A DNA stretch of 64,000 bases from Rebecca billardiae RCC1528 (Eukaryota > Haptophyta): assembly GCA_965240325.2 (NCBI GenBank), contig OZ251226.1:992001-1056000 (forward strand), in the 5' to 3' direction. Within the stretch, counting starts at the first letter, position 1. The number at the start of each line of letters is the position of its first letter. Both the position numbers and the translations under genes were made by a program. Below the pieces are notes generated by a model that saw nothing but the letters and a program-made list of their open reading frames with translations, searched no databases and was not told where the DNA came from. Positions 19,539 through 28,124 of this stretch are shown piece by piece.

Positions 19539-21659
19539 ATGGACGCGCGCACGTTCGATGCACGCGCGGTCTTCGCGCGCACGCTTCGTGGCATCGAGCG
19601 CGACGAGGGCTCTATCGCAGCCTTCGCCCTCTCGAACGGCCTGGAGTACTTTGGCCTCACGCGCGTTCCGGGCGGCGTGTGCTATCGCGAGTGGGCGCCA
19701 GCGGCAGTCAGCGTCGCGCTGATTGGCGACTTCAACGGGTGGCGAGCGCACGACGAGCACCGCTGCGCGCGCAACGCGTGGGGTGTGTGGGAGCTCTTCC
19801 TGCCCGACGTCGCCGGCCGCCCCGCGATCGCCCACGGCTCGCGCGTGAAGGCGCTGGTCGGCGTGTGCGACGCCTCCTGCAAGGCCACGGCATCTGCGCG
19901 GCCCTCGGACGAGCCAGCGCGCGTGGTGGCGCGCATCCCGGCGTGGATCCAGCGCACACACCGCGACCCAACGTCGGGGGGCTTCAGCGGCGTGTACGTC
20001 GACCCGCACGAGCAGCCGTACGCGTGGCTTCACCCGCGGCCGCCGCGGCCGGGCACGCTCAAGATTTACGAGGCGCATGTGGGCATCTCCTCGGGCGAGG
20101 AGCGCATCGCCTCGTGGGAGCACTTCCGCGTGCACGTGCTGCCGCGCGTGGCTGCGCTCGGGTACACCGCGCTGCAGCTCATGGCGGTGCAGGAGCACGG
20201 CTGCTACGAGTCGTTTGGGTACCACGTCACTTCCTTCTTTGCGCCCGCGTGCCGCTTCGGACCGGCCGACGAGCTGAAGCGGCTGATCGACGCGGCGCAC
20301 GGGCTCGGGCTGCTCGTGCTGATGGACGTGGTGCACTCGCACGCGAGCGCGAACGCGACCGAGGGCCTCTCGCGCTTCGACGGCTCCTCGGGCGGCTACT
20401 TCCACTCGGGGCCGCGCGGCCACCACGGCGTGTGGGGCTCTCGCCTGTTCGCGTACGGCCGGACTGAGGTGCTGCGCTTCCTCCTCGCGAACGCGCTGCA
20501 CTACGCGCGCGAGTACCGGTTCGACGGGTTCCGCTTCGACGCGGTCACGACGATGCTGTACGCCCCGCAGGGGCTCGCGCGTAAGCTCGCGAGCTCGCAG
20601 CCCCTGTGCGCGGGCGCGGGCGGCGCGCACGTTCCGTCGAGCGCTGCGCACGCCGCCGGCCACCGCACGGGCACGGCCGTGCACGTGGACCTCGACGCGG
20701 TGGTCTACCTCATGCTGGCCAACTGGGCGCTGCACGACGGCTACGCGATGTTCGGGCTCGAGGCGCCGCTGATCACCGTGGCCGAGGAGTGCACGGGCTG
20801 GCCAGGGCTGTGCCAGCCCCCGGCCCGCGGCGGGCTGGGCTTCGATTATCGGCTGAGCATCGGGGTGCCGCCGATGTGGGAGGCGGTGGCGTCGCGGCAC
20901 GCGCCCGGGCGCTGGCCGCTGCAGCAGGTGGCGACCGAGCTGTGCAAGCGGCGGCCGGCCGAGCCGACCATCGCGTACGCCGAGTGCCACGACCAGTCGC
21001 TCGTGGGCGCGCAGACGCTCGCCTTCAGGCTGATGGGCGCGGACATGTACACTCACATGACGCGGCTCGCGGCGCCGACGGCCAAGGTCGAGTTCGGCCT
21101 CGGCGCGCTCAAGATCATCCGGCTGCTCACGTCCGCGCTGGGCGGCGACGGGTACCTGAACTTCATGGGCAACGAGTTCGGCCACCCGGAGTGGGTGGAC
21201 TTCCCGCGCGTCGGGAACGGCTGGTCTGCCGCGCACGCGCGCCGCCGATGGGACCTCGTCGATGACGAGCTGCTGCGGTACAGGGGGCTGCAGGCGTTCG
21301 ACGCGGCCATGCACGCCGCGGAGGCGGGGCTGGGCTGGCTGGCCGCGCCGCACGCCAGCATCCTGTGCGTGGACGAGCCGAACCAGCTCCTCGCCTTCGA
21401 GCGCGCCGGCTTGCTCTTCGTCGCGAACGCGCACCCGACGCACTCGGCACATGAGTACGTGGCGCGCGGCGCTCGGGCCGAGTACGGGGCCGCGGCCGAG
21501 CTGATTCTGAACTCGGATGCGCTGGAATTCGGTGGCCGCGCTCGGCCAGCGTCGCTGCGCGCGGCACCAGGGGGTGAGCCGGGCTGCGTCGTCTTCGGTG
21601 CACCTCCCGCCACGATCGCCGTCTTCGCTGCCGTTGGCACGCTGCAAGCTGCTGGGTGA
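19539..21659 (+). CDS. GBE1: 1,4-alpha-glucan branching enzyme (GH13)
   Basis: Transfers segments of alpha-1,4-glucan chains to alpha-1,6 positions, creating branches in glycogen or starch. It is a single-exon 706-residue protein, the usual eukaryotic length. The N-terminal ~130 residues include a CBM48-like module (IGDFNGWRAHDEH). The GH13 barrel has VMDVVHSHAS-type, DGFRFDAVTTML, TVAEECTGWPG and YAECHDQSLVG regions, giving the expected catalytic triad Asp334 (nucleophile), Glu416 (acid/base) and Asp485. NFMGNEFGHPEWVDFPR is diagnostic for the GBE1/SBE branch. No transit peptide is obvious, suggesting a cytosolic enzyme. This is notable if the organism stores mainly beta-1,3-glucan, as haptophytes do. 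It is head-to-head with the EsV-1-7 gene. Confidence 0.93.
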   Translation: MDARTFDARAVFARTLRGIERDEGSIAAFALSNGLEYFGLTRVPGGVCYREWAPAAVSVALIGDFNGWRAHDEHRCARNAWGVWELFLPDVAGRPAIAHGSRVKALVGVCDASCKATASARPSDEPARVVARIPAWIQRTHRDPTSGGFSGVYVDPHEQPYAWLHPRPPRPGTLKIYEAHVGISSGEERIASWEHFRVHVLPRVAALGYTALQLMAVQEHGCYESFGYHVTSFFAPACRFGPADELKRLIDAAHGLGLLVLMDVVHSHASANATEGLSRFDGSSGGYFHSGPRGHHGVWGSRLFAYGRTEVLRFLLANALHYAREYRFDGFRFDAVTTMLYAPQGLARKLASSQPLCAGAGGAHVPSSAAHAAGHRTGTAVHVDLDAVVYLMLANWALHDGYAMFGLEAPLITVAEECTGWPGLCQPPARGGLGFDYRLSIGVPPMWEAVASRHAPGRWPLQQVATELCKRRPAEPTIAYAECHDQSLVGAQTLAFRLMGADMYTHMTRLAAPTAKVEFGLGALKIIRLLTSALGGDGYLNFMGNEFGHPEWVDFPRVGNGWSAAHARRRWDLVDDELLRYRGLQAFDAAMHAAEAGLGWLAAPHASILCVDEPNQLLAFERAGLLFVANAHPTHSAHEYVARGARAEYGAAAELILNSDALEFGGRARPASLRAAPGGEPGCVVFGAPPATIAVFAAVGTLQAAG

Positions 21660-22543
21660 GCCACGCTCGGCTGGCGGGGCCACCGCTGCCACGGCAATCG
21701 CCATGACTCGGCATGCTCGAGCTGCGTTGACGTTCCTGGACGACATCCGCCAACACGACATCGCGTCGTCGATCGCGCGTGTCAGAGCTGATCAAGAGCA
21801 GCACGGCATCGAGTCTCGAGAGTCTCAGTCCTAATCAGAAGAAGTATGTCGCATGAGTCCGATGGCGATGCTGAGCAGCACCTGCGCTGGTCATTCCGCT
21901 ATAACTCGGGCTGTGAGTCGGGCGGCTGACTACAGTACTGATGTTATTAATATACGGCTACTACAGTCTACACAGGTTATTACTCGTAGTCAGGACGACT
22001 CGTCGTGACAGGTAGTCTGTTAGTATCACTTAGTTCCGCGCAGCACCATATGCATTGTAGCGCAGCTACGGAATCTCAGGAATATACTACGACTAGCCTA
22101 TTACTTGCTGCTATACCCAGAGGCCAGCGCAGATGACCGTCCATCAGTGTGAGTGAGTCCGCTGCCTGACCGAGTATGTATGACATCAGGAATCTTCAGG
22201 TCCTCACTACGAGTTCGTTCAGTGATGATGTCAATTCAGCAGTAGTCGCGTCGTTCGGACGATCGTCGGATTCGGAGAGTGACTGCTGACAGTATAGCGC
22301 TACCGCCGCTACTGTAGTACGCGCAATGCTCCGAAAACTCGCTGCATACCGCCGCTACGGTACGCGCACTCAAAACTCGCTGCTGCTGCGAGTCTGATAG
22401 CTACTACTCTGTACTCAGTCAGCTAATATAAGTCAGGAGTGCACTGAGTGACGTATTAGAGTCTGAGTCTGCTGATGGGTATAGCGTCGGAGTCACGCAC
22501 TGACAGAGCCGATGACGTCATGCAGTCAACGACGATGTCGTCG
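21660..22543. other. intergenic gap, convergent 3' ends
   Basis: About 880 bp of mixed-composition sequence, lower in GC than the genes. It includes two similar stretches around 22300-22380 (CTGCATACCGCCGCTACGGT and a near copy just before it). No open frame of interest, RNA gene or mobile-element signature was found. Confidence 0.5.
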
Positions 22544-23647
22544 TCACCGCCGGTGTGCCATCGGCTGCGCCTGATGGTTCGGCACGCTCGCAACGTTGGT
22601 GGCGTTCGCTCTGACGCCGCATGCGCGCATTCGCACCTCGAGCAGGCGGCGGCAGAGGACGTACAGCCTCTCATCCCAGTACAGCTGCGCCTTGATTTCG
22701 CGCAGGGTCGAGGGCGATGGCTTCGTGTCGAGGTGCGTGGCACCCGGGTTCGTGTGCATCCGCGCGTACATGCTCACGTCCACGCCGCCAAAGAAGGACG
22801 GCAGCATGTGCTGCAGCAAGCGCAGCGAGGGCTCAAACTGCTCGAGCACGCCCACCCACAGGTACGCGTGCAGCACGTGCTCGCGTGCGAGCTCGTACCG
22901 CCTCTTCAGGTCGTTCGTGTGGCACACGGGGTCCTTGATGCCGCAAAACACATTCACGAGGAAGCCGGGCCCAGGGAAGAAGTACTTGAGCGCCCCGGGC
23001 TGGTAGGTGATGTTCCACTGCTTCCACGCGTCGTCGATGGAGTTCTTGCAGAAGTGCGGGATGGTGTGCGGCAGGTGGCGGAGCTCAGGCGCACCCCCGC
23101 GGCAGGCGGCAATGAAGCCGCACGTGCAGTCGCGCTGGTAGTAGTACAGGCTGCTGAAGAGCTTTGACGGCTCGCGCACCACGTTGATCCAGACAAGCAG
23201 GTTGTTGGGCAGCGGGCTGATGTCCGCGTACCACGTGTGCGCGTCGTACAGCGAAGGCAGCGGCTCGTTCAGGCGCTTCTCAATCCACTTGTTGTAGAGC
23301 GCGGGCGTGTGCATTCGAGGGAACGTGCCGGGCTCGTGCGAGATCGTGAAAGGGTTCGCCTTCGCAGCTTGCATGATCATGGACAGCATGGTGACCGAGC
23401 CAGCCTTGGCGACGCGGTTGTAGATGACGTGCTGGGGAGCCACGTAGCGCGTGCACTCCGTCTCGGCGGCGAGGGCCGCCTCATCGGCAGCGTCAAGCGT
23501 CACCCTCGGGCCCACTGCGGCTGCGCCGTGAGCCGCCCGAGGCGACGCCAGCACGATGAGCGCCAACGTCGAGAGCGGTCCTTGGCCCGCCGCCATGCGT
23601 GCCCGCGCCTTTCCGCCCGGCACGCTCTCGCGGACAGCATTGTGCAT
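22544..23647 (-). CDS. 2-O-sulfotransferase-like protein (heparan/uronyl type)
   Basis: Predicted secretory-pathway sulfotransferase using PAPS as sulfate donor. It has 367 residues from ATG 23647; a second ATG at residue 18 would place LSTLALIVLASPRAAHG directly at the N-terminus as a signal peptide or anchor. The 5'-phosphosulfate loop is YNRVAKAGSV (residues 76-85), where animal heparan sulfate 2-O-sulfotransferases have YNRVPKTGS. The 3'-phosphate loop is INVVREPSKLFSSLYYY (154-170), matching INLIRDPxERxxSxYYY. Paired cysteines in the middle (CTCGFIAAC) suit a luminal enzyme. The likely substrate is a sulfated polysaccharide of scales, mucilage or cell surface, but this is inferred. It is head-to-head with the next gene, only 55 bp apart. 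Confidence 0.8.
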   Translation of the reverse strand: MHNAVRESVPGGKARARMAAGQGPLSTLALIVLASPRAAHGAAAVGPRVTLDAADEAALAAETECTRYVAPQHVIYNRVAKAGSVTMLSMIMQAAKANPFTISHEPGTFPRMHTPALYNKWIEKRLNEPLPSLYDAHTWYADISPLPNNLLVWINVVREPSKLFSSLYYYQRDCTCGFIAACRGGAPELRHLPHTIPHFCKNSIDDAWKQWNITYQPGALKYFFPGPGFLVNVFCGIKDPVCHTNDLKRRYELAREHVLHAYLWVGVLEQFEPSLRLLQHMLPSFFGGVDVSMYARMHTNPGATHLDTKPSPSTLREIKAQLYWDERLYVLCRRLLEVRMRACGVRANATNVASVPNHQAQPMAHRR

Positions 23648-23702
23648 TTACTTGTATCAACCAAGAAGTCCAAGACCCCCCACCGGCCACCGGTCGGCCA
23701 CG

Positions 23703-24575
23703 ATGGCGACGCCAGCCATGATATCCGCAGCGCAGTCCGACCCGTTGTGGGCCGACGCCCTGCGCCGATTGGACGCAGGCGAGTCTGCCGCGTCGATCCT
23801 CGGCGAATCTGCGCGAGCTGTGCTCGCAGGTGGGACTCAGCTCGACGCTGCGCGCAGCCCGATCAATCACCTGCACATGCAGATTGGCGACGAGGTCATC
23901 AGCATGCACGTGCCCCTCCCGTTGGCGCCGAGCTTTCAGCGACCGCTCCCACCGGTATTGGTGATACCCGGAGCATCCTGGGCGGACACTGGGCTCGGGC
24001 CACACTTCATCGGCGCCGAGGAGGTCTACGGCCAGGCTTTCCCCGACGATGAGCGAGACACGGCGGTCATGGCGGCTGAAGGCGCGTGGGAGTCGGCACT
24101 TGCTTCAACGGAGTGGGAAAGGGGCGAGTTGGTCGACGACGCGGTGGTGCGCACGCTTCTGGCAGTGCCATCCGCGCGCTCTCGGGCACTCATGGCTAGC
24201 CTAAGTGCCGCAGATGCGGACCACCCGCAGCGTGGCCGCAGCTTTGCGTGCGCGGCGCTGCAGCGCCTTGTGCCGCTGGCTTGCGAGCACATGGCAGGCG
24301 AGTTGGGCGCCGCATTGCCAGTGCGTGTGGTAGACCTGATACAGGCTCTGCTGCTCGTCAGTGGCGCACTCGAGCTAGCCCCTGACGACTTTGAGGCCTT
24401 TCTGGAGCTGCTGGGACTCCCGGGCTGCGCGTTCGGCGACGACCGCAGTCGACCTTCAGCGAGCCCGCAGTCGGCTACCGACCCGGATGGCCAGCGCGAG
24501 GCCGGACTTGCCGAGGCAATAGGGCACGTCGTGGTGGCGACATACCTCGAACGCCACTACGATTTCGCGGGTTGA
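23703..24575 (+). CDS. hypothetical protein (290 aa)
   Basis: The start is taken at ATG 23703; the open frame extends upstream but there it overlaps the divergent sulfotransferase. The 290-residue product is acidic and Ala/Leu-rich, mostly helical, with no transmembrane segment or known motif. Distinctive stretches are RSPINHLHMQIGDEVISMHV near residue 50 and AGELGAALPVRVVDLIQALL in the C-terminal half. The gene is intact and coding bias looks normal. Function unknown; the 55-bp gap to the sulfotransferase suggests shared transcription control rather than related function. Confidence 0.7.
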   Translation: MATPAMISAAQSDPLWADALRRLDAGESAASILGESARAVLAGGTQLDAARSPINHLHMQIGDEVISMHVPLPLAPSFQRPLPPVLVIPGASWADTGLGPHFIGAEEVYGQAFPDDERDTAVMAAEGAWESALASTEWERGELVDDAVVRTLLAVPSARSRALMASLSAADADHPQRGRSFACAALQRLVPLACEHMAGELGAALPVRVVDLIQALLLVSGALELAPDDFEAFLELLGLPGCAFGDDRSRPSASPQSATDPDGQREAGLAEAIGHVVVATYLERHYDFAG

Positions 24576-24996
24576 CGACGATGGCCTGATGACCATTGCG
24601 ACGTCGTCTTAGACACTCGCTGTGTCGTCTCCAGCTTTCTGCAACTCATCAGAGCATTATCAGTGAGACTGCTCGTCAGACTAGGAGCTCAAGCCTCAAG
24701 AGTCAAGAGCTGAGTTGAGAGCAGAGAGCGGCGGTTGGCCAAAAGGGGCGGTTGCTCACCAAACCACGGCCATCCGCCGAGTCCAGTCCGGCCGGGCGGC
24801 CGGGCGGCGGGTGCGCAGCCCCCCCCCCCCCCCCCCCCCCGGCCCGGCCTGACCAAAGGACCATTCCTTTGGCCTGACAAGCTGGTTGCGAGCGCTTGCT
24901 CACTTGCGCAGCGAGAATCTTTTCGCTCGTCCGGAGAGCTCGCCGGTGGGCACGACGCGCGCGCGCGTGTGGGTCGCTCGGCACCCGCTTGGACCG
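24576..24996. other. intergenic gap with long C-tract
   Basis: Upstream region of the EF-hand membrane protein. It contains CAAGAGTCAAGAGCTGAG-like direct repeats near 24690-24720 and an uninterrupted run of 22 C (24819-24840). No gene is seen. Confidence 0.6.
24819..24840 (+). repeat. 22-nt poly-C tract
   Basis: Uninterrupted C22 lying 156 bp before the start codon of the EF-hand membrane protein. Its exact length should be treated with caution because homopolymers are prone to sequencing error. Confidence 0.9.
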
Positions 24997-25752
24997 ATGG
25001 CGAGCTCGTCTGCCACGGACAAGGCCGAGGCGCTATTGAAGCAGCAGGTTGCAAGCAACGCGTCGAACACGGCGCGGAAGGAGGCCTCCAAGGTGACGGA
25101 CTGGCTGAAAGAGGGTCCGTTCGCGCTCAAGGCCCTCGCATTCCTCGTGTGCGCTGCATCGGTCGTCGTCTCCGTACTCAACATCCTCGGCAACCTGCTG
25201 AACCCATTCAAGCTGGTGATCTGCGTGTATGCGGGGTTCTTCGCTCTGATCGGCATGGTGCTTGAGGTGAAACCCGTGATGTGCACGAGGCGCTGCAAGA
25301 CGTCGATCGAATTCTGGGCCAAAATGCTCAGCCGCGTGTGGGGCCGGTCGTTGTTCTACATGCTGGTGGCTGCCATGCAGTTGAGCCAGGGCTCGATCCT
25401 GTCGTATGTCTGCGCTGGGGGGCTTGTCATCGTATCCGGCCTCTCCATGATTGTCTCGCGTGCCGCGGCAAACAAGCTGAAGGGGTTGCACCGTGTTCTG
25501 ATCAAGACTGCTGGCGAGCAGGACGAAGCCAAGATCCGCGCAAAGTTCAACGAGCTCGACCGCGACAAGAGCGGCTCCCTCGACGCATCTGAGCTGGCTG
25601 TGCTCGCCTCGTCGTTGGGGGCCGACTTCACGCGAGACGAGATCTCAGCGGTCTTTGAAGTGCTTGACCGCGATTCGTCCGGCAAGATCGACTATGAGGA
25701 ATTCACGGCGTGGTGGCGCGGGGACCGGGAAGGCGCCTACACGTGCGTCTGA
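24997..25752 (+). CDS. four-TM COPI-associated-like membrane protein with two EF hands
   Basis: The start is taken at ATG 24997 (MASSSATDKAEAL); the upstream in-frame extension covers promoter-like sequence. The 251-residue product has four hydrophobic segments (about residues 45-65, 67-90, 117-135 and 138-155), including ALKALAFLVCAASVVVSVLN and LVICVYAGFFALIGMVLEV, a layout like COPI-associated/TVP-type Golgi membrane proteins. The C-terminus carries two complete EF-hand loops, DRDKSGSLDASE (188-199) and DRDSSGKIDYEE (224-235), with all calcium-ligand positions filled, so calcium binding on the cytosolic side is likely. The TM family assignment is tentative; the EF hands are certain. A role in calcium-responsive Golgi or vesicle traffic is inferred. 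Confidence 0.75.
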   Translation: MASSSATDKAEALLKQQVASNASNTARKEASKVTDWLKEGPFALKALAFLVCAASVVVSVLNILGNLLNPFKLVICVYAGFFALIGMVLEVKPVMCTRRCKTSIEFWAKMLSRVWGRSLFYMLVAAMQLSQGSILSYVCAGGLVIVSGLSMIVSRAAANKLKGLHRVLIKTAGEQDEAKIRAKFNELDRDKSGSLDASELAVLASSLGADFTRDEISAVFEVLDRDSSGKIDYEEFTAWWRGDREGAYTCV

Positions 25753-25841
25753 CTCTGAGGCTGTATGAGTGAATCAGACTCAGAAGACAGATCGAGGTGC
25801 CTGGCCTTGAACCGCAGCGTAGATCTGTATGGTGTGAGTCG

Positions 25842-26008
25842 TTATGGCCCGCGGTGCAGGGCGGAGCGCGCAGCGTGGAGCCCGCACCAGCGGGCCCGAA
25901 CCACGTTTCAAAAAGATCTTTGATCAGCAAGAAAAAGGGACGGGGGCCGATTTTTAGGGCTGGCGGAGACCGAATTTCGATTTTTGAGATCGCAGTAGAG
26001 AGGTCTAT
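25842..26008 (+). repeat. dispersed repeat B, copy 2
   Basis: Matches 2357-2520 with small indels, but its flanks are unrelated to repeat A. Repeat B is therefore an independent module about 165 bp long, present both at the left end and in the 26-kb island. Confidence 0.8.
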
Positions 26009-26336
26009 CCCGGTCGAAATGACCGCGCCCACAGATTTCGCCTATTCAATCGTGGACGGCCGGGCGTGAGATTCCGTCAGGTTGTGTGAAGTTGGACGGT
26101 TACAAGTTCGATACAACATCACCCCCTTTCGAGGCTATTTTCGTCTTGGCATTCAAGGAGCGACGCGACGTTTGATGATCAAATGTTGATCGCGCAACCA
26201 CAACGCAATCTTCATACTATCTCGTCCCTTGATGAATACTGGATACGGCCTTCTGAGCTCTGGAGTAGTGGAGTCGTCGCCTCGCCGCCTCGGCCACTGC
26301 CAGCACAGCCGAACGAAAGCGAACGGAGGCCGAGCG

Positions 26337-26470
26337 GCGGCCCGCTGCGGCAGCGCACGATCGTTCAATCCGACGGACTCAGCGCAGGTGCGCGCTGCTG
26401 CGGCGGGTATCCCGACGGTCGTCAGCGTCGCTTTCGTGCCCGCTCACCCCGCGCGCCCCGCCCTGCCGAT
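26337..26470 (+). repeat. dispersed repeat D, copy 2
   Basis: Plus-strand match to the complement of 5873-6003, including ACGATCGTTCAATCCGAC and the CTCAGCGCAGGTGCGCGC block. It links the 26-kb island to the left end of the window. Confidence 0.55.
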
Positions 26471-26537
26471 CCCTCTTCGGCCCAGTCAGTGCGGTTTCCA
26501 ACCGAGCACCGGACCGCGGACACGAATCGATGTCGAC

Positions 26538-26938
26538 GCTCGCGCGCGGAGAGCAGTCGGCGACGGTACGAGGAGGAGACCGCGGGGCATCCTAACGCGT
26601 GAATCCATGCGCGCGCCCGCGCGCGCCACGCCGCACGCCGCGCAGCTGAACTCTCGGCATGTTCAAGCGCGGGCGGTCGCGAGGACGTCGCGGTTCAGCC
26701 GCGTCTCGCCGAGCCTGATCTGCAGTGCGGAGCCTTGCGCTCGCGCGCGGAGAGCAGTCGGCGACGGTACGAGGAGGAGACCGCGGGGCATCCTAACGCG
26801 TGAATCCATGCGCGCGCCCGCGCGCGCCACGCCGCACGCCGCGCAGCTGAACTCTCGGCATGTTCAAGCGCGGGCGGTCGCGACGACGTCGCGGTTCAGC
26901 CGCGTCTCGCCGAGCCTGATCTGCAGTGCGGAGCCTTC
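26538..26938 (+). repeat. 201-bp tandem duplication
   Basis: Units 26538-26738 and 26739-26938 are nearly identical (one clear substitution, GAGGACGTCG against GACGACGTCG). Each includes GGTACGAGGAGGAGACCGCG. The second unit ends in sequence not continued from the first. Confidence 0.9.
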
Positions 26939-27571
26939 GCCTGATCCAGTCGGCGTGGTGCGAGCGGGTAGTCTTGGACGTTTTGTCGGGATGTGGAGCA
27001 GCCACCACGGCCATCTCGCTCGCCCAAGCCCTCGCTCGCGCCGTCCATGGCCGAGCTGTGATGGCTCATCCGCGTGCGGCGTGCTGACTGACTGGAGCCT
27101 CTGGCTGCACATGATGCAGCGGCGCGGCAAGCAGCGCGCGCAGATCTGCGGGCGACGAGACTGGGCGAGTCCGAGTCGCAGCACGAGCTGGACCACGCGC
27201 ACATCCTTTTTGCTCTCGTCCGCCGCATCCGAGCTGTCTCGAGTCTCGACGGCTTGACTGGCGCATGGGCGGGCGTTTCGCGCGCGAGCTCGGAGCTCGG
27301 ACTGCGCGCTGACCGTGAGCGGCGGCTCTCACTCACTCAGTGACTGAGAGCCAGCTCTGGCGCTGATGGGCACGACGGATGCCTGACTGCCTGACACGAG
27401 AGCCACAGGCTGATCTGCGAGCGGCGAGTCCGCGCGACGATGGCGAGGTTAGTGGCCGATAAGTGCGACTCCGGGGCGACGCCGCGGCTGTGTGAGTGTC
27501 CGTGGTGGTCGGACGGAGCGGGTGGCACACCGCACAGACTGTCAGACGGCCGGCACAGACAGACTCTGCAC

Positions 27572-27627
27572 CGCGGGCCCCCAACTACGTTGGTTCTGAC
27601 GGAAGAGGACCGCGGAACGCGGTCATA
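27572..27627 (+). repeat. dispersed repeat E, copy 2
   Basis: Matches 4374-4428 at roughly 85-90% by eye and keeps the GACCGCG-GAA-CGCGGTC hairpin. Confidence 0.7.
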
Positions 27628-28124
27628 GTTGATGCCTGACGATGTAAAATATATACTACGCTTGGCAACTGCTGATGGACATCGCATCGACACGCGGCAC
27701 GCCGCTTAGAAGCGCTGTCTGAAGCGCAGCAGAATGACGTAGGCTGTAGTTTATATATATATACAGAGTAGTAGCCAGTAGTAGGACTTCCGAGTTCCGC
27801 CCAGTTCATCCGGGACCGGTAGGCGGTACTCGTCTGAGTCGGCTTACTAATACTACTACATCATCTGCTATATCGGCATCATAGTTATTATTCCATGCGC
27901 ATGCTGATCCTGATGGCCGAGCCGACAGCACTCAGCACTGCCCCGCGAGGCCGCGACCGCCGCGGCACCGCCTGTCCGCCATCGGGTGATCGGCCATGCA
28001 ACTTGCAAGGCCCGCATGCAACGCAGAGGCGCAGAGGGCACTCGTCAGTGGCACTCGTGAATCGTGTCGATCGTCCGTCCGGGCCGCCGTCAGCTGACGG
28101 AGATCGACGATGATACATAGAAGG

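Larger units (their letters stand above)
25753..28124. other. repeat-rich intergenic island
   Basis: 2.4 kb between convergent 3' ends. It contains repeat B copy 2, repeat D copy 2, a 201-bp tandem duplication and repeat E copy 2, all but the tandem pair shared with the first 10 kb. The open frames across the tandem pair and near 27400-27600 have no recognisable content. An AT-rich tract (TATATATATAT near 27755) follows. No gene is supported. Confidence 0.6.

Noticed and set aside
26098-26130. tRNA-like B-box (AGTTCGATAC)
   Set aside because: No paired T-arm or acceptor stem and no A-box at the right distance.
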